A stretch of 64,000 nucleotides of DNA from Rickettsia akari str. Hartford (GTDB taxonomy: Bacteria > Pseudomonadota > Alphaproteobacteria > Rickettsiales > Rickettsiaceae). The position numbers were made by a program, and so were the translations under genes. The notes under the pieces were generated by a model. The model was not told where the DNA came from. It did not search any database and saw nothing but the letters and a program-made list of their open reading frames with translations. The DNA lies in contig NC_009881.1 of assembly GCF_000018205.1 (NCBI RefSeq), positions 1,116,001 to 1,180,000 on the forward strand, read 5' to 3'. Position 1 is the stretch's first letter. Each line of letters opens with the position of its first letter. Positions 51,687-61,039 of the stretch are shown in pieces.

Positions 51687-51735
51687 AGTATATTTTACAA
51701 TTCACATAAAAAACTTCAAACAAATAATAGTTCTA

Positions 51736-52980
51736 ATGTCTTATTACGATACTATATTTAGCAAACATATAGACAAAATTAAGGGCGAAGGAAGGTATCG
51801 AGAATTTAAAGCCTTAAAAAGACAAGCCGATAATTTTCCTTTTGCAGAACATGCTAATAAACAAATAGTTATGTGGTGCATTAATGACTATTTAGGTATG
51901 AGTAAACATGCAAAAGTAATGCAAGCTTCTATAGAGACATTGCTAAAATACGGTGTTGGATCAGGCGGAACTCGCAATATCGGCGGCAATAATATTGCCA
52001 TTCTTGAGCTTGAAAAAGAACTTGCAGATTTACACAAAAAGCAAGCAGCTTTAGTTTTTACATCTGGTTTTGTTGCAAATGATACAACGCTTGCAAGTCT
52101 TGCTAAAATCATGCCGGATATAGTATTTTTCTCCGATGAGCTAAATCATGCATCAATCATTGCAGGAATTACAAGTTCAAGAGCCGAGAAATATATATAT
52201 AGACATTTAGATGTTAAACATCTAGAAGAGCTTTTGCAATCAATCGATATTAATAGGCCGAAAATTATTGTTTTTGAATCGGCTTACTCTATGGACGGTT
52301 TCTTCTCACCTATCAAAGATATAATCAACTTAGCCAAAAAATATAATGCTTTAACCTTTATCGACGAAGTCCATACGGTCGGTTTGTACGGTAAACAAGG
52401 CGGCGGTATGGCTGAGCTTCTTAATTGTAGCGATCAAATCGATATTATTCAAGGAACGCTTGCCAAAGCATACGGCACTATCGGCGGTTATATCACTAGC
52501 ACCCATAATTTAGTCAATGCTATAAGATTAACCGCTCCAGGATTTATTTTCACTACTTCATTACCGCCGGTAATTTCTACCGCTGCAACGCATAGTATTA
52601 GACATCTTAAAGAATCAAATGAAGAACGAATAACACATCAAGAAGTAGTGATAAAACTTAAAAACTCTTTTGAAAATTTTAATATACCTTATTTGAAAAA
52701 TGAAAGTCATATAGTGCCAATAATTATTGGTGATCCGATTAAAGCGGCGAGAGCCTCAAATATGCTCCTTAATGAGTACAGTATTTACGTTCAACATATC
52801 AATTTTCCAACCGTACCGAGAGGTACGGAACGCCTCCGAATCATACCAACCCCTGCCCATACCAATAAAATGATCAATGATTTGTCTATAGCCTTAGTGC
52901 ATATATTTGCCGAACTTGATATAGAATTATCTTCTACAAAAGAACTAAACGAAGAAGTACGTTTGAATCTTATTGCATAA
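51736..52980 (+). CDS. hemA: 5-aminolevulinate synthase
   Basis: Condenses glycine and succinyl-CoA to 5-aminolevulinate with PLP, the first step of haem synthesis in alphaproteobacteria. I choose the ATG at 51736 (MSYYDTIFSKHIDKIKGEGR), which yields 414 aa, the family length. The frame stays open for 27 codons further upstream only because it runs through a palindromic repeat. Lys244 in GTLAKAYG is the PLP lysine. NDYLGMSKHAKV, GSGGTRNIGG, NHASIIAGI and FIDEVHTVGLYG are further signatures. Complete. Confidence 0.96.
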   Translation: MSYYDTIFSKHIDKIKGEGRYREFKALKRQADNFPFAEHANKQIVMWCINDYLGMSKHAKVMQASIETLLKYGVGSGGTRNIGGNNIAILELEKELADLHKKQAALVFTSGFVANDTTLASLAKIMPDIVFFSDELNHASIIAGITSSRAEKYIYRHLDVKHLEELLQSIDINRPKIIVFESAYSMDGFFSPIKDIINLAKKYNALTFIDEVHTVGLYGKQGGGMAELLNCSDQIDIIQGTLAKAYGTIGGYITSTHNLVNAIRLTAPGFIFTTSLPPVISTAATHSIRHLKESNEERITHQEVVIKLKNSFENFNIPYLKNESHIVPIIIGDPIKAARASNMLLNEYSIYVQHINFPTVPRGTERLRIIPTPAHTNKMINDLSIALVHIFAELDIELSSTKELNEEVRLNLIA

Positions 52981-52981
52981 A

Positions 52982-53100
52982 GTCATTGTGAGGGAAATTA
53001 CGAAGTAATTGACAAAGCAAGTAAGAAAAAAAATTCTGATTTACCGAATTTTTTTAATTATTTTCTGGATTGCCACGTCGCTTTGCTCCTCGCAATGACG
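52982..53100. repeat. Nested inverted repeat, 115-nt family
   Basis: GTCATTGTGAGGGAAATTAC with GACAAAGCAAGTAAG faces CTGGATTGCCACGTCGC and CTCCTCGCAATGACG. The core is AAAATTCTGATTTACCG followed by AATTTTTTT. A further hairpin of the ACACGTAGGCGGGAATGATA type lies at about 53130-53155. Confidence 0.85.
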
Positions 53101-53240
53101 ATTTTGCCTCCACACAACCACACATTCACACGTAGGCGGGAATGATATAATATCCATGCAGCAATACTTTTGGTTGTTTAGCTTGTGATAATATCTATCT
53201 TTAATTTAGCAATGTCTAAAAAATAATATAATTAACTAAT

Positions 53241-53696
53241 ATGTCTTTTTTTGACCGCAAAACTGCAATTATTAAACTCCTCAAAGCCCATCCAAGTAAA
53301 GAGTTTACTGCTATGAAAATAGCAACTTGGCGAGTTGATAATGATCCTGAAGAACCAAAGAAAAAAGAGGAAGCAAGCAATGATGAACGATTACTTAATG
53401 CTAAAAGCAAAGTAAGCAAGAGACAAATTATTATCATGATTTATAGAAATGAATTAAATAGGCTATTGTGTACCACTATACCGAAAATAGAACAAAAAAT
53501 TAAAATAACCAAAAAAGGACGCTGGTTTATATATTATTATGTTAACAATATTGATAACATAGTCAATCATGATAATAGATGCTATGAGATATTTGATCTT
53601 AAATCCGCAACTATTAAGTTTCGTAAGATTAATACCGAAAAAGAATTTACTGCTTCCCAAATAGCCGTATGGATAGCTGAACAATATTCTCAATAA
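53241..53696 (+). CDS. Unrecognised 151-aa protein built from repeated winged-helix-like modules
   Basis: I do not recognise a family. Two segments resemble each other: residues 8-31 (KTAIIKLLKAHPSKEFTAMK, IATW) and residues 122-146 (SATIKFRKINTEKEFTASQ, IAVWIAE). Both carry the KEFTA-x-x-IA-x-W pattern that suggests a small DNA-binding helix-turn-helix unit. Between them are a charged linker (DNDPEEPKKKEEASNDERLL) and a beta-rich stretch (TIPKIEQKIKITKKGRWFIY). The frame stops at 53696, but related sequence continues beyond it, so this may be a truncated gene. A DNA-binding role is inferred only from the pattern. Confidence 0.6.
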   Translation: MSFFDRKTAIIKLLKAHPSKEFTAMKIATWRVDNDPEEPKKKEEASNDERLLNAKSKVSKRQIIIMIYRNELNRLLCTTIPKIEQKIKITKKGRWFIYYYVNNIDNIVNHDNRCYEIFDLKSATIKFRKINTEKEFTASQIAVWIAEQYSQ

Positions 53697-53699
53697 GCA

Positions 53700-54012
53700 C
53701 AAGTAACGATAAGCTATTGATGAGCGTTAACAAGATGAGTGACAAAAAAGAAATAGCTGTACTTTTTTATCAAAAGGAAATACGTTATTACGTATAACAA
53801 TACCAAAAGAACCGAACATTAAGATAATAAAAAAGGGGAGCTGAACTAGATATTGTTATATTAATAATATCAATCCGATATTTGATACATCCAAATTTAT
53901 TAAAGCCCCTAAAAATCATAAGAAAATTATTAAAGCCCTTGAAAATTATAAGAAGCAAGTTACTTACTGCTACAGAAATTACTCAATTGCTGTTAAGTGC
54001 TAACGCTAAATA
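53700..54012 (+). pseudogene. Decayed continuation of the repeated-module gene
   Basis: After the stop at 53696 a further unit can be read: GNTLLRITIPKEPNIKIIKK, GS-stop-TRYCYINNINPIF, DTSKFIKAPKNHKKIIKALE. It parallels residues 72-100 of the preceding protein (LLCTTIPKIEQKIKITKK..YVNNIDNI). Another frame gives a piece SKLLTATEITQLLLSANAK that echoes the KEFTA-x-x-IA module. The gene was therefore once longer, with at least three modules. The remainder to 54180 holds only the upstream region of tig. Confidence 0.6.
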
Positions 54013-54180
54013 GTTAGTAATTGCAAAAATAGACGACTATATGCCAGCAAATGTGAGTTTTGCACAACTCACAGTTAGCAATTCCTAATCCTCATGGGAT
54101 TTTACAAAAGCTATTGCATATTTCGGCTCATTAGTTTATTTTGATTAGCAGACTATGCACAGAATTAATGGATTATTAAA

Positions 54181-55518
54181 ATGGGAATTACCGTATTAAA
54201 AAATGAAGGATTGGATTTTCATGCAAGAATCTCTACTCCTTTAAGTGAGATAGATGACGATATTCAAAAAGAATTACTTGATTTAACCAAAAAAGTTAAG
54301 ATAGCAGGTTTTAGAGCTGGTAAAGTACCGGTTTCAATTGTTAAGCAAAAATACGGTACTTCCGTCAGGAATGATGTAATAGAAAGAAGAATTAACCATT
54401 CGGTAAATCACGTTATTAAAAAACATAATCTAAGTATAATCGGTAGACCAAAAATTGAAGCATTGCAAAACGAACCCGATAAAGCTTTAGCATTTACCGT
54501 AAAAATAGAGCTATTACCTAAAGTTACTATTCCAGATTTAAAGAAAATCTCACTGGATCGTCCAAAATTAGAAGTAAATGCTAAAGATGTTGAAGAACAA
54601 CTAGAAAAACTTGCCGCATTAACAAAAAGCTATACTAAAGAAAGTAAAGCAAAAATAAAAGATGGAGATCAGGTGACTATTGATGCAATCGGGTACATCA
54701 AGGACGAAGCTTTTGAAGGCGGTCAATTAAATGATTTAAAGGTAGTAATAGGTAGTAATGCACTTATTCCAAGTTTTGAGAAGCAATTAATAGGTTCTAA
54801 AACAGGTAGTGAAGTAGATGTTAATGTTACTTTTCCTGAAAATTACCATTCTAAAGATTTAGCAGGTAAAGAGGCTCGTTTTGCAGTACAAATTAAAGCA
54901 GTACATACTGCAGAACCTACCGTTATTGATGATGAGTTTGCTAAAAAATTCCAAAGTAATAGCCTTGAAGAATTGCGTACACATTTTGCTAAACAAATAG
55001 AAAACGAATCGGAAGAAGCTATTAATACTATAATGAAAATGAACTTATTTGATCAGTTAGAAAAATTGTTAGATTTTGACGTACCGGCATCTTTATTAGA
55101 GCAAGAAAAAAATATTCTAAAGTCCGAAACCGATAAAAATAACCAAGATGAATCATTATTAAAAGATAAATCCCCTAAAGAAATAACAGAATATTATAAT
55201 AAAGTAGCCCTACGCCGTGTGCGAATAGGCTTATTACTTGCTGAATACGCAAAATCTAAAAATTTGCAATTAGAGCCTGATGATTTAAGAAAAGTTATTA
55301 TGCAACGAGCACGTAATTTTCCTGGGCAAGAAAATATGATATTTGATTTTTATAAAAATAATCCTAGCGCCATTGAAGGGCTTAAAGGTCCTGCCTTAGA
55401 AGATAAAGCTGTACAATATATATTTAATAACGAAATAAAGCTTAAAGAAAAGAAATATACTAAGGAAGAGCTAGAGAAATATCTAGAAGCAGAAGAACAA
55501 CGTATTACCTTGATTTGA
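54181..55518 (+). CDS. tig: Trigger factor
   Basis: A ribosome-associated chaperone and prolyl isomerase of 445 aa. The ribosome-binding tail has the GFRAGKVP signature ([20 protein letters not shown]). The FKBP-type domain lies at about 155-245 ([40 protein letters not shown]). The C-terminal arms form the substrate cradle ([20 protein letters not shown]). Normal length and start. Not followed by clpP here. Confidence 0.96.
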   Translation: MGITVLKNEGLDFHARISTPLSEIDDDIQKELLDLTKKVKIAGFRAGKVPVSIVKQKYGTSVRNDVIERRINHSVNHVIKKHNLSIIGRPKIEALQNEPDKALAFTVKIELLPKVTIPDLKKISLDRPKLEVNAKDVEEQLEKLAALTKSYTKESKAKIKDGDQVTIDAIGYIKDEAFEGGQLNDLKVVIGSNALIPSFEKQLIGSKTGSEVDVNVTFPENYHSKDLAGKEARFAVQIKAVHTAEPTVIDDEFAKKFQSNSLEELRTHFAKQIENESEEAINTIMKMNLFDQLEKLLDFDVPASLLEQEKNILKSETDKNNQDESLLKDKSPKEITEYYNKVALRRVRIGLLLAEYAKSKNLQLEPDDLRKVIMQRARNFPGQENMIFDFYKNNPSAIEGLKGPALEDKAVQYIFNNEIKLKEKKYTKEELEKYLEAEEQRITLI

Positions 55519-55579
55519 AGTTTATTAGTTGTCATTGTGAGCAGTTCGTAGCACTTGCGTGAACCAAAAAACTACTCGA

Positions 55580-55684
55580 TACATTCCCGCATATGTGGGA
55601 ATCTAGCATAAAGCGAGCTTTTAATTTTGAAAATTTGCTGTACTTATACTTTTTTTTGGATTCATGCTTTTGCAGGAATGACAT
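55580..55684. repeat. Palindromic repeat between tig and obg
   Basis: ATACATTCCCGCATATGTGG..GAATCTAGC is answered by GGATTCATGCTTTTGCAGGA..ATGACATCG. The interior (AAAGCGAGCTTTTAATTTTG and AAAATTTGCTG) matches that of the repeat at 17970-18084, showing one family. It lies where tig and obg converge. Confidence 0.8.
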
Positions 55685-55731
55685 CGGTATCCACGCGGGC
55701 AATGCACGTCTTTCTTAGCTCCGGCAATATA

Positions 55732-56724
55732 TTACTCCTGATTTTTTATAATCTTTAAAGCTAGTTTAACTATTTTATTTACCCCTAGATTAGTGTATGT
55801 AGAGATAGAAAAAACTTCTTTATTAGTAGCTTGTTGTAACTTATTTATTTTTTCTTGTATTTCCTCATCGGTAAGAACATCACATTTATTAAGACATATG
55901 ATTTCGATTTTATGTTCTAGATGGTCGGAATATGACCCAAGTTCAAGACGTACCGTGTTATAATCTACCACTACATCATTACTAGAGCCGTCTATTAAAT
56001 GTATTAATACATTACATCTTTCTATATGCTTTAAGAATTTATCGCCAAGTCCGTGTCCTTGATGAGCTCCTTCAATCAAACCTGGAATATCAGCTATTAC
56101 GAACTCTTCGTCATCAACATACACCACTCCAAGATGCGGCACTAAAGTAGTAAAAGGATAATCGGCAATTTTAGGCTTGGCGGCCGTTACAACCGATAAA
56201 AAAGTAGATTTACCGGCATTTGGGAGACCCACAAGCCCAACATCAGAGAGAAGCTTTAAGCTTAAATGAATCCACATTTCTTCGGCAATTTCCCCTTCCG
56301 TACGCTTCCTCGGAGCTTGATTAACCGACGTTTTGAAATGGCTGTTACCAAGACCACCGCTTCCTCCTTTAATTATTTCAAAGCTTTGGTCATCTTCAGT
56401 GAAGTCATGCAATAATATATTGCCGTCCTCGGAAAAGATTTGAGTACCGATGGGAACATCAAGAACTAATGATTTTCCTGATTTGCCGCTTCTATTTGAA
56501 CCTTTACCATTTTCGCCGTTTTCTGCGGTAAAATGCTGTTTATATCGATAATTTACTAGCGTATTAAGATGGTGATTACTCCTAAATATAACACTACCGC
56601 CACGCCCACCGTCCCCACCGTCCGGTCCGCCTCTGTCAATAAATTTCTCACGATGGAAACTAACGCAACCATTACCGCCGTTCCCGCCTTTTATATATAT
56701 TTTAACTTCATCAATAAAATTCAT
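55732..56724 (-). CDS. obg: GTPase Obg
   Basis: A 330-aa ribosome-assembly and stress GTPase. I choose Met at 56724 ([20 protein letters not shown]), the standard start of the glycine-rich Obg fold (residues 1-158). The frame remains open upstream to 56979 only because it runs through repeat DNA. The G domain has G1 GLPNAGKST (166-174), FTTLVP (G2), DIPGLIEGA (G3), NKCDVL (G4). The C-terminal TGS-like extension of some Obg proteins is absent, as expected in alphaproteobacteria. It follows the gltA gene in the same direction across the repeat. Confidence 0.95.
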   Translation of the reverse strand: MNFIDEVKIYIKGGNGGNGCVSFHREKFIDRGGPDGGDGGRGGSVIFRSNHHLNTLVNYRYKQHFTAENGENGKGSNRSGKSGKSLVLDVPIGTQIFSEDGNILLHDFTEDDQSFEIIKGGSGGLGNSHFKTSVNQAPRKRTEGEIAEEMWIHLSLKLLSDVGLVGLPNAGKSTFLSVVTAAKPKIADYPFTTLVPHLGVVYVDDEEFVIADIPGLIEGAHQGHGLGDKFLKHIERCNVLIHLIDGSSNDVVVDYNTVRLELGSYSDHLEHKIEIICLNKCDVLTDEEIQEKINKLQQATNKEVFSISTYTNLGVNKIVKLALKIIKNQE

Positions 56725-56775
56725 ATGATTTATATTTTCAACGTCATTGCAAAGGAGTGCGTGGAGCCGGTTTTC

Positions 56776-56899
56776 TGTCATTGCGAGGCCATTGCATAGC
56801 AATTGACGAATCAATCCAGTAAAAAATTCTAATTTACCGAATTTATTTTTTAAATTATTTTCTAGATTGCCACGTCGCCTATGGCTCCTCGCAATGACG
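56776..56899. repeat. Nested inverted repeat, 115-nt family, in the obg leader
   Basis: TGTCATTGCGAGGCCATTGC with TTGACGAATCAATCCAG faces TCTAGATTGCCACGTCGCC and GGCTCCTCGCAATGACGG. The core is AAAATTCTAATTTACCG followed by AATTTATTTTT. It lies in the 5' untranslated region of obg and after gltA, and is translatable in frame with obg (a false extension of 85 codons). Confidence 0.85.
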
Positions 56900-56941
56900 G
56901 ATTTGGTGTCCACACAACGCAATACCCGCTCACGATAATGT

Positions 56942-58249
56942 TTACCTTTCCCCGATACCCGTATACTCTCTATGTACATAACCGGTATAAAGCTGTCTAG
57001 GTCTGCTGATTTTTTGTCCAGGGTCTTCGTGCATTTCTTTCCATTGTGCCATCCAGCCTACGGTTCTTGCTATTGCAAAAAGTACCGTGAACATTTGCGA
57101 CGGTATACCCATAGCTTTATAGATAATACCTGAATAAAAATCAACATTTGGATATAATTTTCTCTCAATAAAATATTCATCTTTAAGAGCGATAGCTTCA
57201 AGTTCTATTGCTATTTGTAAAAGTGGATTATTTTCTAGCTGCCCAAGTTCCTTTAATACTTCTTTGCACGTTTCTTTAAGTACTGAGGCACGTGGGTCAT
57301 AGTTTTTATATACACGATGACCGAAACCCATTAACCTAAACGGATCACTTTTATCCTTAGCTTTAGCTATATATTTAGGTATATTCTCAGAACTACCGAT
57401 TTCTTTAAGCATGTTTATTACCGCTTCATTAGCTCCGCCGTGAGCAGGTCCCCAAAGTGATGCAATACCAGTGCTAATACACGCAAAAGCATTAGCTCCA
57501 GATGAACCAGCTATTCGGACTGTTGAAGTAGAAGCATTCTGCTCATGGTCTGCATGTAGGATAAATATCTTATTAAGCGCATTTTTTATTATTGGATTTA
57601 CTTTGTATTTTGTACAAGGCGTTGCAAACATCATATGCAGAAAATTTTCAGTAAAATCTAACGAATTATCAGGATAAACAAACGGTTGTCCTATAGAATA
57701 TTTATAAGACATTGCGGCGATAGTTGGTATCTTAGCAATCATTCTAATAGCGGTAAGTTCGTAGTCTGCTTCTTTAAAATTCAGTAAATCAGGATAAAAT
57801 GCCGACAGAGAACCAATAGCCGCAAGCATAATAGCCATAGGATGAGAAGAGCTACAAAAGGTTTGAAATAAATAGTGTAATCTTTCATTCACTAATGAAT
57901 GATGAGCAACCTGTTTAGTGAAATTATTATACTGCTCGATGCTTGGTAATTCTCCATAGATTAGCAAATATGCCACTTCCAAAAAATCGCTCTTCTCGGC
58001 TAAATCTTTAATATTATATCCTCGATGCCGCAAGATTCCTTTATCACCGTCTATATAAGTGATAGTAGACTTACAAGAAGCAGTAGACATAAAACCCGGG
58101 TCATAAGTAAAACAATTGACTTCCGCAGATACCCTGCTTATGTCGATTACATCCTCACCTATACTTGCTTTAAGTATAGGTAATTGAAATATTTTTCCTC
58201 TGATTTTTAATTCGGCAAATTCTGAATCAGAATCATTGTCATTGGTCAT
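56942..58249 (-). CDS. gltA: Citrate synthase
   Basis: A 435-aa type II (hexameric, proteobacterial) citrate synthase that condenses oxaloacetate and acetyl-CoA. Catalytic segments: [36 protein letters not shown] (catalytic His), [14 protein letters not shown] (His and Arg) and the Asp in [16 protein letters not shown]. The N-terminal extension ([20 protein letters not shown]) is usual for this type. Standard typing gene for Rickettsia. Complete. It ends in the repeat region that precedes obg. Confidence 0.97.
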   Translation of the reverse strand: MTNDNDSDSEFAELKIRGKIFQLPILKASIGEDVIDISRVSAEVNCFTYDPGFMSTASCKSTITYIDGDKGILRHRGYNIKDLAEKSDFLEVAYLLIYGELPSIEQYNNFTKQVAHHSLVNERLHYLFQTFCSSSHPMAIMLAAIGSLSAFYPDLLNFKEADYELTAIRMIAKIPTIAAMSYKYSIGQPFVYPDNSLDFTENFLHMMFATPCTKYKVNPIIKNALNKIFILHADHEQNASTSTVRIAGSSGANAFACISTGIASLWGPAHGGANEAVINMLKEIGSSENIPKYIAKAKDKSDPFRLMGFGHRVYKNYDPRASVLKETCKEVLKELGQLENNPLLQIAIELEAIALKDEYFIERKLYPNVDFYSGIIYKAMGIPSQMFTVLFAIARTVGWMAQWKEMHEDPGQKISRPRQLYTGYVHREYTGIGER

Positions 58250-58342
58250 AATGGATATACCCTATTTTTATACATCAGTAAATATAACCCTAATTTAATG
58301 AAATTAGAAATGAATTAGTATTTATGAGGCTTTAAAAATTTT

Positions 58343-58640
58343 CTATATTCGATACAAACTTATAATACGTAAAATTTGTAAAGGGCTGGTATCAGGAGCG
58401 CAAATAATATAATAATTATATACAATCCAAAAGCGCAAGTGTTATTTGTTAAATCTTCACGTTCACTTCCAATGTTAGGATTATGAGCTAATTTATCAAA
58501 AGCTTGTTCCAAACATTCTAGTACGTCATCAGCTGCTCTAATACTATCATTTGTTATATAAAGCCAAATATCTTTGATATCTTGTTCAGCATGGCTAGTT
58601 AAAATAAATTGATTTTTAACTATTGTTTTCTAAATACGCT
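58343..58640 (-). pseudogene. ParE-type toxin, frameshifted
   Basis: KNQFILTSHAEQDIKDIWLY, ITNDSIRAADDVLECLEQAF and DKLAHNPNIGSEREDLTNN match the ParE/RelE superfamily from its N-terminus. A frameshift near 58440 leads to a wrong, hydrophobic end. The alternative frame gives the true ending RFWIVYNYYIICAPDTSPLQ, ILRIISLYRI, stopping at 58343. No ATG is available at its beginning. It lies directly downstream of the ParD-like antitoxin with overlapping ends. Confidence 0.82.
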
Positions 58641-58900
58641 TTACGAAAATCACGCATATCTTGTAACGCTTTTTCTCCTGGAATTAATTTATATTCAGCA
58701 GCTTGATCTAAACCAATCTGTATTTCGTGATTAAGCCATGTTTTATAATTTTCAAACTGAGCATTTTGAGAAATATTTTCAGATTTGACCATTAAACGTA
58801 ACACTGCTCTTATAACTTCACTTGAAGAATGGTAAAAGCCACTTTCTACCTGTCTATTTACATACTTTTCAAATTCAGGAGTTAAATAAATACTTACAAT
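58616..58900 (-). pseudogene. ParD-type antitoxin without a usable start codon
   Basis: The uninterrupted frame VSIYLTPEFEKYVNRQVESG, FYHSSSEVIRAVLRLMVKSE then NYKTWLNHEIQIGLDQAAEY to KAYLENNS is a complete ParD: a ribbon-helix-helix N-terminus with a toxin-binding tail. The codon where ATG is expected is ATT (58900-58898), preceded by AAAGGGAGT. So the start appears mutated, or a small indel moved it. Downstream Met codons would remove the DNA-binding part (58616-58804 frame). Confidence 0.7.
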
Positions 58901-58988
58901 ACTCCCTTTAAAATAACAATAATTGATATTAGCATAACATTATATGTTGTTTCAAGAAGATTTAAGCTGAAAGTTTTTCTTAAATTTT

Positions 58989-59924
58989 TTAGTTAACGAG
59001 CAAACCCGTATTCACTAAATACTCCTTAATTTTGAGTAAATCATACCAAGAGGTACGTTTTTGCATAGGTTGGCGAAGTAAATAGGCAGGGTGGAAGATT
59101 GCAGTAGTTTGAATAGGAGCTGATAGATATTTATTGGTATAAAAATAATATTCTTGTCTAATTTTAGTAATGCCTGAATTTTTTCCGAGTAAGCTAGTTG
59201 CAGCCGTGCTACCGACTAGAATAATTAGCGTCGGGCTAATAAGCGCAATATGTTTCTCAACAAATGGTTTACAAATATCGACTTCTTCAAGCGTTGGCTG
59301 TCTATTAGCGGGAGGACGCCAAAATACCGTATTAGTAATATAAGCGTTATTTTTTCGTGAAATTCCGATAGCATGTAGCATATTATCGAGTAAATTGCCG
59401 CTTTCGCCGCAAAAAGGTATTCCTTTCAAATCCTCAGTAATCCCAGGAGCTTCGCCTATTAACATAATTTTAGCTTCCAAATTACCATCACCGAAAACCG
59501 TATTAGTAGCAAATTTCTTAAGTGCACAACCATTAAAATTTAGTAGAGATTCTTTTAATTCTGCGATATTATTAGCTTTATCTGCAAGAGATCTTGCTAG
59601 GGTTATATTATCATGAACTTTATCATTAGAAAGCTTTCCAAACCCTACTGCTAGAGGTAGTTTAGATGTCGATCCTAACCCCTCAACCTCACATACGCTT
59701 GTGTACGCTGAGGTTCGATGTGAAGTGTCTCCTTTAAATTCCTCTCTATAAGGAAATTTTGAAAGATTTCTATTCGTATTGAATACAGTTTTTTTTGTAG
59801 ACATAAGTTTTACTTGTGACTTTTCAGTTAGTTCAGTATTATTACATACCTTTAATTTCGGTGGGTGCTCAGAGCAGTAATATTCAACACCGATTGCACT
59901 TAACCATTTAAGCGTATTACTCAT
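58989..59924 (-). CDS. Uracil-DNA glycosylase (family 4/5-like) carrying an RPE-1 peptide
   Basis: A glycosylase that removes uracil from DNA. From Met at 59924 (MSNTLKWLSAIGVEYYCSEH) it is 311 aa. The catalytic half has LIGEAPGITEDLKGIPFCGE, ITNTVFWRPPANRQPT, LIILVGSTAATSLLG and the IFHPAYLLRQP motif near the end. FNGCALKKFATNTVFGDGN is the alphaproteobacterial version of the iron-sulfur region; only part of the four-Cys set is clear. Residues about 56-98 (YREEFKGDT .. FGKLSND) are a palindromic-element peptide. The frame runs on upstream to 60104 inside rluD, which is not meaningful. It diverges from rluD with only 16 bp between start codons. Confidence 0.85.
   Translation of the reverse strand: MSNTLKWLSAIGVEYYCSEHPPKLKVCNNTELTEKSQVKLMSTKKTVFNTNRNLSKFPYREEFKGDTSHRTSAYTSVCEVEGLGSTSKLPLAVGFGKLSNDKVHDNITLARSLADKANNIAELKESLLNFNGCALKKFATNTVFGDGNLEAKIMLIGEAPGITEDLKGIPFCGESGNLLDNMLHAIGISRKNNAYITNTVFWRPPANRQPTLEEVDICKPFVEKHIALISPTLIILVGSTAATSLLGKNSGITKIRQEYYFYTNKYLSAPIQTTAIFHPAYLLRQPMQKRTSWYDLLKIKEYLVNTGLLVN
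59631..59759 (-). repeat. Rickettsia palindromic element, RPE-1 type, inside the uracil-DNA glycosylase gene
   Basis: The peptide YREEFKGDTSHRTSAYTSVC, then EGLGSTSKLPLAVGFGKLS, matches the RPE-1 peptide in radC (32078-32200). The DNA contains dyads such as CACATACGC..GTGTACGCTGAGGTTCGATGTG. It lies in the N-terminal, poorly conserved part of the enzyme before the catalytic domain, where insertion can be tolerated. Confidence 0.88.
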
Positions 59925-59940
59925 TATCTTAAAATAAAAT

Positions 59941-60930
59941 ATGTTAACATATAATGTACCAAACGAACTAAATAACATACGACTCGATAAAGCTTTGTCA
60001 CAACTTCTTGAAAAGATTTCTAGAAACCAAATCCAAAAAGCTATTAAAAATTCGCAAGTACTAGTTAATGATGTAATTATTTCTGATCCTGATGTTTTGG
60101 TCAAGGAGAATGATGTTATACTATTTGCTTTTAAAGAACCTGAAGAGCTAAAAATTGCAGCAGTAAATATAGCACTTGATATAATTTATGAAGATGATGA
60201 TTTGATAGTAATTAACAAAGCTGCAGGTATGACAGTACACCCAGGGGCAGGACATCATGACGATACGCTTGTTAATGCATTACTTTATCATACGAAGAAT
60301 CTATCGGATATAGGTTCAGCAGCAAGACCTGGGATAGTGCATCGTTTGGATAAGGATACTACGGGCTTAATGGTAGTTGCTAAAAATAATAAAGCACATA
60401 TGTTGCTTGCAAATCAGATAGAGCAAAGGCAGGTAATACGGAAATATAAAGCGTTAGTGTGGGGAGTAATTAATCCGCTAGCAGGAGTCATTAAGAATAA
60501 TATAGGTCGTAGCCGAGTAGAGCGTCAAAAAATGAGCATATTAAAATATGGCGGTAAAGAAGCTGTTACGCATTACAAGACTTTAGAGCTGTTTTACGGC
60601 GGCACTATTAGTATGGTGGAATGCAGACTTAATACCGGTAGAACTCATCAAATCAGAGTGCAGCTAAGCCATGTAAAGCATTCGGTGGTCGGCGATCAAA
60701 CTTACGGCAATAACGACCGAAAAATTGCTCATTCTTCTCCTGCACTAAAAGCAAAATTAATCGATTTTAAACGCCAAGCCCTGCATTCTTGGTATTTAAG
60801 CTTTACACATCCGACTAGTAATAAGATTATGGAATTTTCTTGTGAGCTGCCAAGGGATATGGAAGCTATTATAGCCACCGATGTATTGCACAAATTTACC
60901 GAGCTTAAGAAAACAAGATCCTTTTGGTAG
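59941..60930 (+). CDS. rluD: Ribosomal large-subunit pseudouridine synthase (RluD family)
   Basis: A 329-aa RluA-superfamily enzyme that makes pseudouridines in 23S rRNA helix 69. It has an N-terminal S4 RNA-binding domain (LDKALSQLLEKISRNQIQKA, VLVNDVIIS) and the catalytic motif HRLDKDTTG with Asp137. It also has MVECRLNTGRTHQIRVQLS and KRQALHSWYLSFTHPTS. Complete. The ATG at 59941 lies 16 bp from the divergent glycosylase start, so its promoter must reach into that coding region. Confidence 0.93.
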   Translation: MLTYNVPNELNNIRLDKALSQLLEKISRNQIQKAIKNSQVLVNDVIISDPDVLVKENDVILFAFKEPEELKIAAVNIALDIIYEDDDLIVINKAAGMTVHPGAGHHDDTLVNALLYHTKNLSDIGSAARPGIVHRLDKDTTGLMVVAKNNKAHMLLANQIEQRQVIRKYKALVWGVINPLAGVIKNNIGRSRVERQKMSILKYGGKEAVTHYKTLELFYGGTISMVECRLNTGRTHQIRVQLSHVKHSVVGDQTYGNNDRKIAHSSPALKAKLIDFKRQALHSWYLSFTHPTSNKIMEFSCELPRDMEAIIATDVLHKFTELKKTRSFW

Positions 60931-61039
60931 TGTAGAAGATATTTTAGAGATGAAAATATAGGTAGAAAATGAGGGTACTGCAAAATCAAGATTGATAAGA
61001 GATAAAAATAAGATACTCTATTAAGAAAAAGGAAAGCTA

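Noticed and set aside
56725-56979. N-terminal extension of Obg (415-aa product)
   Set aside because: The extra 85 codons are repeat DNA and the family start [11 protein letters not shown] lies at 56724, giving the normal 330 aa.
59925-60104. N-terminal extension of the uracil-DNA glycosylase into rluD
   Set aside because: It is antisense to rluD coding sequence and not conserved-looking; Met at 59924 fits better.
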